This document shows positions 1 to 6,808 of a DNA stretch of 13,713 bases, piece after piece (position 1 is the stretch's first letter; each line of letters opens with the position of its first letter). Below the pieces are notes generated by a model. The model was not told the origin of the DNA, made no database searches, and worked only from the letters and a program-made list of their open reading frames with translations. Source of the DNA: an uncultured Phycisphaerales bacterium (lineage in GTDB: Bacteria; Planctomycetota; Phycisphaerae; Phycisphaerales; SM1A02); assembly GCA_946886375.1 (NCBI GenBank), contig CAMPIL010000055.1:1-13713 (forward strand), written 5' to 3'. The position numbers and the translations under genes were made by a program.

Positions 1-11
1 GTCATGTATGT

Positions 12-3000
12 TCAAAACGTAAATTCCGCGACGAGGCCAATCGAGAACTCAACGCCTGTCGAATAGGAGGTCTTGAGCACATCCCCGCCGATGAACGGCG
101 AGCGGTACACTTCCTGAATGTCCGGGTTGAGCAGGTTCTTGGCCTGAAATTGCAACCTGAGGTGCTTCCACAATCTCTGGGAGATGCTCAGGTTGAGCGT
201 TCCGTATTCCAGCGCGTACACGTTGGGCACGAAGTTGCCGTTGGATTGCCCAGCGCCGGCCACCAGTTTGTCGCCCTGCACGGTGTAGAAGATCGAGAAC
301 TGCGTGCCGGAATCCACCAGGTCGTAGGTGAGATACAGGTTGTAGAGATACTCCGGGGCATTGGTCATGTCGCGCGTGGACATGGGAGCCATGATGTTGG
401 GCAAGTCGAACCCCGCAGCCTCATCGTCGGGCAGCGTGACTTCTGAACTGATGAACGTCGCGTTGGCTCCGATCGCCAGGCCTTCAAGAGGGTCGTAGAA
501 GTGTCCAAGATGCTGGCGCGCTTCAAATTCGAACCCGCTCAATTCACCCTTGGGATAATTGACCGGCGTCGTGAACGTGAACGACGCGACCCGCTGCACG
601 TATTCGATCGGGTCGTCGATTTCCTTGCGGAACCACGAGGCGGAAAGAAGGCTTCCTTCGTAAGGCGTGTAATCGACCCGCAGGTCGAAGTTCCGCAGAG
701 CGCTCATTCGCAGATCGGGATTGCCGATGAAGATCGGCCCGCCCAGAAATTCCTGCTGAAGAATGGGCGTCAATTCCTTGAACGTCTGGCGCGCGATGGT
801 CTGACTGTACGAGCCGCGCAGCGTGACTTTGTCCAGCGGCCTGAGGACAAATCCGATGGACGGCAGCACGTCGTCCTGTTCGTAGTCGACGTCGGCGTCG
901 CCGGGCAGGAGAGCCGCCGGCGCGCTCGCGCCTGGGGGAAACCACGTCGCGTTTTCTTCGGGGATGTTGACGATGCTGATTTTCGTGGATTCAAACCGGG
1001 CCCCGCCGATGATGTTCAGCCACGAGGTCAGTGGCACATCCGCCATCGAATACCACGCGAAGATCTTCTGATCGCCGTTGTAATCCACGTCCACGAAAGG
1101 AGGCCCATCGGTGATGGGGTGATTCTCTGAAGGAAAGACATGGCTCCAGAAATCTTCGAAATCGCCAAAGAAGAACGCGCCGGGATCATTGAAGTTGCTG
1201 AACGTGTCCTGGTTGAATCTGCGCTTGACGTGATCGTTGAACACGCCGAACTTCAAATAACCGTTGCTGTCACTCCACTGCGTGAACGGGAACTTGAGAT
1301 TGAGGGCGTACTGGGTGCTGTCCTCGTGGATTTCTTTCCAGATTCTCTGAAAATTTCCCAGCGTGAAATTGGCCGCGGGCTTGAAGGGAAGGAACACAGC
1401 GGGATCGACCTGCGGCGGGACGAAGGGAGGAAACCCGGGATTGAAGGAAGGCGCCAGCCACAGCGACCCGAATTGGCGCTTGTCCGGCTGATTCAGTTCC
1501 GCGGAATTGAGCGCCACGATCCAATCCAATTCAGGAGGATGGAAGGTCAGGACGCCGTCGGCGCCGAAATCGTTGATGGGCAATCGGTGCCAGCCGTGGA
1601 ATTGCAGCGTCTGCGTGGTCCGCTCGGTGTATTCCAGCGTTTCCGTTCGGATGTAGGGCGCTGCGTTCCGGTTCGCCGGCGAATTGCCGATGTCCATCGG
1701 GTCGTTGGGATCGTAACCCGGAAAGAAAAACGCCTTGCCGCGAGTGTCTTCGGCGAGCGTTGTGGTGTCCTCTGCGATATGCGTGTGCAGGAACGTCACG
1801 CCAAGTTTGTGATTCTCCGACTCAACGCCAAAGGTCCCCAATCCGCCCCATTGCACGGACTGAGTCGCCTGCGTCACGTCGAAGAGTTTCGTCTTGAAAT
1901 CGCCGTCGCTGGGAGTTCCCTGAATGGTTTCCGGCGTCATCGGATCGCCGGGATTCACGACCCAAAGCGAATCATCGATGCCGTTGTTGAAGAACTGACT
2001 GTCGCGTTCATAGAAGAAGCTGGCGAAGCCGCCGATCTTGACGCCGTTGTCGAATTCGTGTTTTCCGCCGCCAGAGAGCGACCACTTGTAGTCGGTGGGC
2101 GCATCGCCGCGGCTGACGCCCGCGGCCCCATCCCAATTGCTGCCAAGTTTGTCGAGTTGCGGATCGCGGCCGCCGCCGTCAAGCCCCCAGTACGTCAGCC
2201 CGCCGCCATCGTAGGTCAAAAAGTCGTTTCGTCCCGCCGATTGCGTGTTGAAACTGACTTGGGTGTTCAATTGCAAGATGGTTTCATCAGGAATGCCCTT
2301 GAGCACGACGTTGACCGCGCCGCCTGAGGCGTCGCCCTGCTGATCAGGCGTGAAGGTCTTGCTGACTTGAATGCTATCAATCACCGCGGTGGGAAACTGA
2401 TCGAGTTGCACCGCGCGCTTGTCTTCATCAGCCGTGGGCAGACGCACGCCGTTCATCTGCGAGTTCACGTAGCGGTCCGGCAAACCGCGGATGACGGCGA
2501 ACTTGCCGTCCTGCACCGACGCGCCCGCGACCAGCCGAAGCGCGCTCGCGGCGTCGCCCGCGCCGGCACGGCTCATCAAGTCGGCTCCGATCGAGTCAAT
2601 CAGCGCAGCGCTCTCCATGCGCAGTCTGAGCAGTCCCGCCTCAGAGCCCGCGAGTTGAATGTCTTGCACGAGGAATTCTTCCAGGTCTGTGAATTCACCC
2701 GCGAGTTCCGCATCCACATCGGTCAACTGGCCTGAGGAAACCACAACGCCCGATTTCACCTGCCGCGTGTAGCCGTCCTTCGAAAACATCACGGTGTACG
2801 AGCCCGGCGGAACCGGACTGATCACGAAGTTGCCCTGGTCGCCCGTGGCGACGACAAGGTCCAACTCCACGACAAACACCTGCGCTGCCGGCAGGGGCAC
2901 GTCGAAGTCCTTGTCATACACAATGCCGCGGATGGAGCCCGCCTGTTGCGCCGCGACAGCAGCGTTCATCGGCAGCAACACCAGGATTAACCGCAGAAAC

Positions 3001-3017
3001 ATCCACCCTCTCACCAT
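12..3017 (-). CDS. TonB-dependent outer-membrane receptor with N-terminal carboxypeptidase-regulatory-like domain
   Basis: Outer-membrane beta-barrel transporter that imports a ligand using energy from TonB/ExbBD; the substrate is unknown. I chose the ATG at 3017 because it gives a clean signal peptide (MVRGWMFLRLILVLLPMNAA, then VAA) and a 7-nt overlap (ATGGTGA) with the stop of the upstream TPR gene. A start at 3059 would add 14 charged and polar residues before it. From the chosen start there are 1001 residues: signal peptide 1-24, a CarboxypepD_reg-like beta-sandwich about 27-105 (GSIRGIVYDKD ... PPGSYTV), a TonB-box-like LEEFLVQDIQ about 112-121, a plug about 145-242 (AVIRGLPDRYVNSQMNGVRL; GDASGGAVNVVLKG), then the barrel, ending in the aromatic C-terminus EFTF expected for BAM recognition. 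The length fits large TIGR01782-type receptors. The class is secure; the ligand is not. It is the last gene seen in a three-gene minus-strand cluster. Confidence 0.95.
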   Translation of the reverse strand: MVRGWMFLRLILVLLPMNAAVAAQQAGSIRGIVYDKDFDVPLPAAQVFVVELDLVVATGDQGNFVISPVPPGSYTVMFSKDGYTRQVKSGVVVSSGQLTDVDAELAGEFTDLEEFLVQDIQLAGSEAGLLRLRMESAALIDSIGADLMSRAGAGDAASALRLVAGASVQDGKFAVIRGLPDRYVNSQMNGVRLPTADEDKRAVQLDQFPTAVIDSIQVSKTFTPDQQGDASGGAVNVVLKGIPDETILQLNTQVSFNTQSAGRNDFLTYDGGGLTYWGLDGGGRDPQLDKLGSNWDGAAGVSRGDAPTDYKWSLSGGGKHEFDNGVKIGGFASFFYERDSQFFNNGIDDSLWVVNPGDPMTPETIQGTPSDGDFKTKLFDVTQATQSVQWGGLGTFGVESENHKLGVTFLHTHIAEDTTTLAEDTRGKAFFFPGYDPNDPMDIGNSPANRNAAPYIRTETLEYTERTTQTLQFHGWHRLPINDFGADGVLTFHPPELDWIVALNSAELNQPDKRQFGSLWLAPSFNPGFPPFVPPQVDPAVFLPFKPAANFTLGNFQRIWKEIHEDSTQYALNLKFPFTQWSDSNGYLKFGVFNDHVKRRFNQDTFSNFNDPGAFFFGDFEDFWSHVFPSENHPITDGPPFVDVDYNGDQKIFAWYSMADVPLTSWLNIIGGARFESTKISIVNIPEENATWFPPGASAPAALLPGDADVDYEQDDVLPSIGFVLRPLDKVTLRGSYSQTIARQTFKELTPILQQEFLGGPIFIGNPDLRMSALRNFDLRVDYTPYEGSLLSASWFRKEIDDPIEYVQRVASFTFTTPVNYPKGELSGFEFEARQHLGHFYDPLEGLAIGANATFISSEVTLPDDEAAGFDLPNIMAPMSTRDMTNAPEYLYNLYLTYDLVDSGTQFSIFYTVQGDKLVAGAGQSNGNFVPNVYALEYGTLNLSISQRLWKHLRLQFQAKNLLNPDIQEVYRSPFIGGDVLKTSYSTGVEFSIGLVAEFTF

Positions 3018-4252
3018 GGCTGACCAAGCCCTTGGCGAATGCGGTGAAGGTTGGCCCATGTGTCTGCGTCAGGTTCAATACCGCTGATCGCCATGGAACA
3101 GCACGTGGATGCAAGGTCCTCGGCCCGCGGCCGGGAATTTGGATTCTCGATGCCTGCATCGATGGCCCGCCGGTACACGCCCAGCGATTGCGACTGGTCT
3201 CCCATTGCCGCGAATGCTTCGGCCACGCTGCACAGCACACCCGCGCGGTCGATGTTGATGACCTGCTCGCGTTCCTGCTCAAAGATCGCCAGTGCAGCGT
3301 CGGCATCGGAGCGTGCCTGCGCGGCATCGCCTGCGGAATACCGGAGTCGCGCCACGCGAGCCCTCAGCGGGATTCGATCCTCGGCCAGCCATTGCTGGCT
3401 GTCGATGATCTCCTGTGTCTGATTGACAAGTTCCAGCGCCTTGGATTTGTCGTTATGGCTGATCGCCGACTTCGCAAGCGACATCATGGTTTCAATGCGG
3501 ATCATGTACGGCAATTTCGCCCACGAGGATTTGATCTTTTGTTCCACCAGATCGCGGCGGGCTAGATCGCTGTAGAACCGGTCAAACAAGTTTGACAAGG
3601 ATTCCAATACGGCTTTGGTAAGGTCGAAATCGCCCGTGGCAATATCCTGATTGATCGAGGCGATCTGGGCGTCGAAGTCGTCGCCCACGGTTTCCGCCGG
3701 CTTTGATTCCCCGTTATTTGTCGCTGAATTGGACGCACGGCTCTCAAGCGCGGCGTCGGTTTGGGATTGTTCCAGCAATGTCCGGGCCTTGGCGATCTTG
3801 CTTCGAATCGCATCGCGGCGCCAATCCTCCGCACGCTCGGCGATCACATCGGCGCGATCGCACGACCTCCGCGCCTCGCTGAAGTAGCCATTTCGCACGC
3901 AATACAGCGCACAATCCGCGTACGCGGAGCCGCGCCGCCAGTCGTCGATCTTATCAATGAAGCGAATCGCTCGAGTCGGCTGATGCAGTTCAAGACAGGC
4001 TGCAACAATTTGCTCTTGTGAGCGTGAGCGGTCTCGGATGTGCGGGTCAAGCGGAATCGCGCTCGCCGCATCAAACGCAAGTTCGAGCAGTCGAATCTGG
4101 AAGTCGGCCAGGGGTCGATCAGCGAGCGCCTCGCCTGGCTTGAGGTCCGGCACCGTCCGCGCATCGCCCGCAGGCGGCGCGGCGGCAAGTGAAACCTGCA
4201 GAACCAACAGTGCTCCAAACAATGATGCAATCGTGGCAAATTTCATGTTCAT
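3011..4252 (-). CDS. Secreted TPR-like helical repeat protein, partner of the receptor
   Basis: Exported alpha-helical repeat protein of 413 residues. The signal peptide is MNMKFATIASLFGALLVLQV followed by SLAAA; ATGs at 4252 and 4246 both keep it, and an upstream TTG at 4261 is less likely. No strong Shine-Dalgarno is visible. The mature part is almost entirely helical, with TPR-like pairs, for example SKALELVNQTQEIIDSQQWL, AGDAAQARSDADAALAIFEQ and EAFAAMGDQSQSLGVYRRAI. No catalytic motif is seen. Its stop lies inside the start of the TonB-dependent receptor, so the two are probably translationally coupled. TPR proteins commonly act as protein-protein scaffolds. A periplasmic role linked to the receptor or to the beta-helix protein is inference from context only. 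Confidence 0.85.
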   Translation of the reverse strand: MNMKFATIASLFGALLVLQVSLAAAPPAGDARTVPDLKPGEALADRPLADFQIRLLELAFDAASAIPLDPHIRDRSRSQEQIVAACLELHQPTRAIRFIDKIDDWRRGSAYADCALYCVRNGYFSEARRSCDRADVIAERAEDWRRDAIRSKIAKARTLLEQSQTDAALESRASNSATNNGESKPAETVGDDFDAQIASINQDIATGDFDLTKAVLESLSNLFDRFYSDLARRDLVEQKIKSSWAKLPYMIRIETMMSLAKSAISHNDKSKALELVNQTQEIIDSQQWLAEDRIPLRARVARLRYSAGDAAQARSDADAALAIFEQEREQVINIDRAGVLCSVAEAFAAMGDQSQSLGVYRRAIDAGIENPNSRPRAEDLASTCCSMAISGIEPDADTWANLHRIRQGLGQPW

Positions 4253-4275
4253 CGGATGCAAGGCAATTGACGGAT

Positions 4276-4310
4276 GCCTGATGGCGGAGCATCATGCTCC
4301 GCCATCGGGC
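4276..4310. repeat. Perfect hairpin between the beta-helix and TPR genes
   Basis: The arms gatggcggagc (4280-4290) and gctccgccatc (4296-4306) are perfectly complementary around a 5-nt loop. The stem extends by gcc/ggc through 4276 and 4310 past one mispair (a U-G wobble in plus-strand RNA, C-A in minus-strand RNA). It lies in the 106-nt gap after the beta-helix stop and before the TPR start. No U-run follows on the minus strand, so it is not a classical intrinsic terminator. A partial terminator or mRNA 3'-end stabiliser giving more of the first gene than of the next two is plausible. Confidence 0.75.
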
Positions 4311-4358
4311 TATTCCGCTTTCGAGGAAATCAAATACGAACGTCACGTTCACTGAACA

Positions 4359-6137
4359 TTACGGGCAGGCGCCCCAGCCGTTGATGACGCCGAGCAAGTC
4401 AACCACGTTGACCTGGCCGTCGCCGTTGATGTCCTGCGGACATCCGAGGCACACACCCCATGCATTGATCACGCCCAGCAGGTCGTTCACGTTGGTCGTG
4501 TTGTTGCTGTCGAGATCGCCCGGGCAGGGAAGCTTGCACGCACCCGCCGGCTGAATGATGTAGCCGAAGGCATCGGCAGCCGTCCAGCCGCACAGCCAGT
4601 TCTTCGTGGCGCTGAACGCACCGCGATACAACGCCGGAGTGAAGAACCCGTCATTGGGAGCCTGAGCGAAGCTGGGCGACGCAGCATTGATCGCGCGCGG
4701 ATCAAGGCCGATCACTGGCAGCATCGTCTTGCCACCCTTCACCACTGCCGGTCCGCGATTGATCGTGGCGATCGGCTGCAGGTTGGCGACGACGTTGTGA
4801 AGCGCGGCATTGTTTCCGCCCGCGATCGTCACGCCGCGTGCATCAGACTCGGTGTACGCCGCAGGATCGGGATTCTGATAAAAGATCGAGTCCGTGATCT
4901 CAGCGAGTTTGCCGGAGGTCTGGGTGGTGTAGAACAGAGCCGGATTCGCCGGATCGTTCGCATGGGCAGGAGCCGCGTTGAAGTTCGTGGTCCAGGTGTT
5001 CGCCCAAGAGAGCGTTCCGTTGAAGCCGTAACCTTGCGAGCCGTCGCCGTCGAGGTTGTCGAAGCCGATCAGTCGCTCACCGAGGTTCATGAAGATGCAG
5101 TTTCGGTACTGAATCCGAGCATTGTCGCGCCACGCCGTGCCGTGGTCGCCTGCGCCCGGGGTCGGCTGGCCGAGGGCGGTGAAGTTGTAGATCACCGCGG
5201 TGGTCACCGGCTGGGCATCAGAGTTCTCCGCGCCGTCGGTTTCAACCAGATTGTCGCCGACGCCTGAACCTTGCGCCGCGTCAACGCTATATCCCTGAAC
5301 CAGAAGACCAAACTGGGCCTTGCCGCGCCATCCCTGATCGATGTCGAAGGAATCATCGCCGATGTTCCAGATGTTGACGTACTTGAGGCTGACGGTGCCG
5401 CCCCAGATTTCAATGCCGTCATCGACGTTGTTCATGATGTCGATGTGGTGGATGTCAGTCTCGCGACCAAGGCCGCCCAGCGACAGGCCGTTGAGTTCAT
5501 TCGTCAGGCCAACCACCTTGCCGCCGTACCGGAAGGAAACATAGCGAAGCGTTCCGCTGTCGTCGTTGTCATCGCCGCCGCCGTACAGGCCGTTGTTGTT
5601 GCCTGCGGGAAGCACGATGCCTTCCATCGGCGCGACATTGTTGGCGTTGAACGTCGCGCTGTTGCCCGCCACACCGATGGACTTGGAAATGTAGGCCCGG
5701 CCCATGATGGTGACGTTGCCCCATTCGTTGGCCGCTTCACGCCACGTGCCGGTCTTGGGGTTCTTGCCCGTGGGATGGCCCGCCAAAGGCAGCCATGTCG
5801 CCACGTCAGCAGTGCTTGTGAAAATGATCGGATTTTCCTGCGTGCCCAAGGCGAAAATCTTCGCCCCGCGGCAAATCGCCAGGCTGCCCTGGTTCGCCGG
5901 AGTGCTCGCGATCACCGTGCCTGCCTGAATGGTCAGCGTCGCGCCTGACTCGACGTAAATCTGATCCTGCAGACGATAAACATTGTTCGAGGTCCATGTC
6001 GTGCTCACGGTGATGCGGTCGGCGGCCTGAATGCCCGCCGTCGAGTCGCCCACGAGAATGACCGCAGCATCAGCCGCGCCCATCGAAAACGTGCTGAGCA
6101 CGACGCCCAGCAATGCGCTTGTCTTTGCGTACTTCAT
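4359..6137 (-). CDS. Secreted beta-helix-like (LipL48-like) protein with C-terminal dockerin-like repeats
   Basis: Predicted extracellular or surface protein of 592 residues. The ATG at 6137 is chosen because GGAG lies 8 nt upstream (6146-6149) and because a clean signal peptide follows (MKYAKTSALLGVVLSTFSMG then AADAA, cleavage near residue 25). The frame extends 49 codons further upstream, but without a signal peptide. The N-terminal mature part (TWTSNNVYRLQDQIYVESGA, TLTIQAGTVI, GAKIFALGTQENPIIFTS) matches a secreted family I know from Bacteroidetes, often with T9SS tails, and from Leptospira LipL48; this assignment is from memory. The middle is Gly/Asn-rich with successive short strands (YVSFRYGGKVVG, IDIMNNVDDGIEIWGG), suggesting a parallel beta-helix. 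Residues 538-592 hold two Ca-loop repeats (DLDSNNTTNVND; DINGDGQVNVVD), each followed by LLGVIN(A/G)WG. There is no lipobox. It is first in the cluster with the TPR protein and the receptor. Confidence 0.85.
   Translation of the reverse strand: MKYAKTSALLGVVLSTFSMGAADAAVILVGDSTAGIQAADRITVSTTWTSNNVYRLQDQIYVESGATLTIQAGTVIASTPANQGSLAICRGAKIFALGTQENPIIFTSTADVATWLPLAGHPTGKNPKTGTWREAANEWGNVTIMGRAYISKSIGVAGNSATFNANNVAPMEGIVLPAGNNNGLYGGGDDNDDSGTLRYVSFRYGGKVVGLTNELNGLSLGGLGRETDIHHIDIMNNVDDGIEIWGGTVSLKYVNIWNIGDDSFDIDQGWRGKAQFGLLVQGYSVDAAQGSGVGDNLVETDGAENSDAQPVTTAVIYNFTALGQPTPGAGDHGTAWRDNARIQYRNCIFMNLGERLIGFDNLDGDGSQGYGFNGTLSWANTWTTNFNAAPAHANDPANPALFYTTQTSGKLAEITDSIFYQNPDPAAYTESDARGVTIAGGNNAALHNVVANLQPIATINRGPAVVKGGKTMLPVIGLDPRAINAASPSFAQAPNDGFFTPALYRGAFSATKNWLCGWTAADAFGYIIQPAGACKLPCPGDLDSNNTTNVNDLLGVINAWGVCLGCPQDINGDGQVNVVDLLGVINGWGACP
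4362..4523 (-). other. Dockerin-like tandem repeat domain (C-terminus of the beta-helix protein)
   Basis: Two EF-hand-type loops with ligands at positions 1, 3, 5, 9 and 12: DLDSNNTTNVND, a variant with Asn at 5 and no Gly at 6, and DINGDGQVNVVD, which is canonical. Each is followed by the helix LLGVIN(A/G)WG and a Cys-Pro. Type I dockerins bind cohesins in clostridia. In planctomycetes such tails are common on secreted proteins, and their partner is not established as far as I know. Confidence 0.85.
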
Positions 6138-6176
6138 GTTCAATTCTCCAGTTCCTTTGTGAGTTACAGTGTTCGA

Positions 6177-6204
6177 TTCACGTGCTGGTTCAAGCAGACG
6201 TGAA
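6177..6204. repeat. Inverted repeat hairpin in the beta-helix gene leader
   Basis: Outer arms ttcacg (6177-6182) and cgtgaa (6199-6204), inner arms tgct (6183-6186) and agca (6193-6196), a 2-nt bulge (6197-6198) and a 6-nt loop. It lies about 30 nt before the Shine-Dalgarno of the beta-helix gene and directly abuts the long-range inverted repeat arm at 6205. Confidence 0.6.
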
Positions 6205-6299
6205 CAACCGCAGATAGGGTCGACCATCATGACTGTCCGGTGGGGGTGGAAGTAAGGGATGAACCAAGGACAAGTGATCGCCACCCTATCTGGCGGTTG
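6205..6299. repeat. Long-range inverted repeat with competing local hairpin
   Basis: The arm caaccgcagatagggt (6205-6220) is complementary to accctatctggcggttg (6283-6299) with a single-base bulge, giving about 16 bp across a 62-nt interior. The 6283-6299 arm lies within an alternative 5-bp hairpin (CGCCA/TGGCG on the minus strand), so the two folds exclude each other. Inside, tgtcc/ggaca pairing on the minus strand can extend the long form. It could be a switch-like leader element, or a DNA-level operator pair. Confidence 0.6.
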
Positions 6300-6333
6300 T
6301 GTGCGAATGGTTTGAGCCGTATGTTGGCTCGGT

Positions 6334-6354
6334 TCAATTCATGTATTTCTCCTT
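6334..6354 (-). other. Perfect Shine-Dalgarno followed by a two-codon ORF (Met-Asn-stop)
   Basis: On the minus strand AAGGAG (6354-6349), a 6-nt spacer, ATG (6342-6340), AAT and TGA (6336-6334). This is the best ribosome-binding site in the window by match and spacing, yet it starts a frame of only two codons. It may be a minimal upstream ORF in the leader of the beta-helix gene 200 nt downstream, or the remnant of a deleted gene start. Confidence 0.45.
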
Positions 6355-6360
6355 TCCCGC

Positions 6361-6808
6361 GTTGAGCGCCTCCGATTGACATTGGCTCGGCAACGTGAGC
6401 CTCGCGCCATGTGCACCTTTGAGGTCGCACAACCTAGAAGGCGATCGTGTGCGCCGAGTCAGTCGCATGTTCTGGTTTCGTCTGATTTCGGCACGCCCCC
6501 CCATCACCCTCTCCCTGCCCCTCGCTGTGGCAGAGCGCAAGAACGCCACAACCGCCTGCGTTTCCCGAGTTGCCGCGGCCCGACGCCCGCGAAAGCGGCA
6601 ACCCATTCGGCGCGCACAAGGCGCTGGATTCCAGCCCCCCCACGTGTCACCCGATCGTCGATCCAGGGACGGATCAATGCGCGAATTCACAAAACTTGAA
6701 CACAGTCGCTGCGCATTGCTTGTCAATCCCCGCTAGCGTGCCATTCGTCCGCAGGCGAACCTGCTGCATGCCGCAGCATTCGATCGGCGGGCAGAGAAGA
6801 GAGAAACG
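6361..6808. other. Non-coding divergent intergenic region, palindrome-rich and repeat-like
   Basis: I see no convincing gene here. The open frames on both strands lack family signatures, and their translations are Arg/Pro-rich in the manner of chance frames in GC-rich DNA. It holds imperfect repeat-like stretches: a C-rich run with ccctctccctgcccctc about 6508-6524; an 8-bp inverted repeat gttgccgc (6569-6576) / gcggcaac (6595-6602); the palindrome gctggattccagc near 6622-6634; and an 8-bp inverted repeat caatgcgc (6675-6682) / gcgcattg (6711-6718) upstream of the PEP-CTERM gene. A TTGACA-like hexamer (6726-6721, minus strand) has no good -10 partner, so I do not call a promoter. Confidence 0.55.

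Larger units (their letters stand above)
6138..6360 (-). promoter_or_regulatory. Candidate structured 5' leader of the beta-helix/TPR/receptor cluster
   Basis: Read on the minus strand, this 223-nt stretch holds, in order: a perfect AAGGAG Shine-Dalgarno and a two-codon ORF (6334-6354); a GAGCC/GGCTC hairpin (6314-6330); one arm of a long inverted repeat (6283-6299) that can also form a local CGCCA/TGGCG hairpin; an inner TGTCC/GGACA pair; the second long arm (6205-6220); an immediately abutting 10-bp hairpin (6177-6204); and then the Shine-Dalgarno of the beta-helix gene. The 9-mer gttcaattc occurs at both ends (6138-6146 and 6332-6340, plus strand). It resembles no riboswitch class I know. 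Regulation by structure is inference, and the transcript start is unknown. Confidence 0.5.

Noticed and set aside
1140..2327. 395-codon plus-strand open frame opposite the TonB-dependent receptor (also 501-1130)
   Set aside because: It is the antisense shadow of a strongly supported receptor gene. It has no signal peptide or recognisable motif, and long antisense frames are expected in GC-rich coding DNA.
6138..6284. Upstream extension of the beta-helix protein to 6284
   Set aside because: It would place 49 residues before a clear signal peptide, while a good Shine-Dalgarno precedes the internal ATG at 6137.
6138..6360. Cobalamin, TPP or other known riboswitch in the leader
   Set aside because: I looked for conserved boxes such as the cobalamin GCCACTG and B12 box, and TPP CUGAGA, and did not find them; the fold is reported only as an unclassified candidate.
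6334..6726. 130-codon minus-strand frame ending in Met-Asn at 6334
   Set aside because: Its translation is Arg-rich and runs through palindromes and repeat-like DNA, with no Shine-Dalgarno at its start. Only the two-codon ORF with the perfect SD at its end is of interest.
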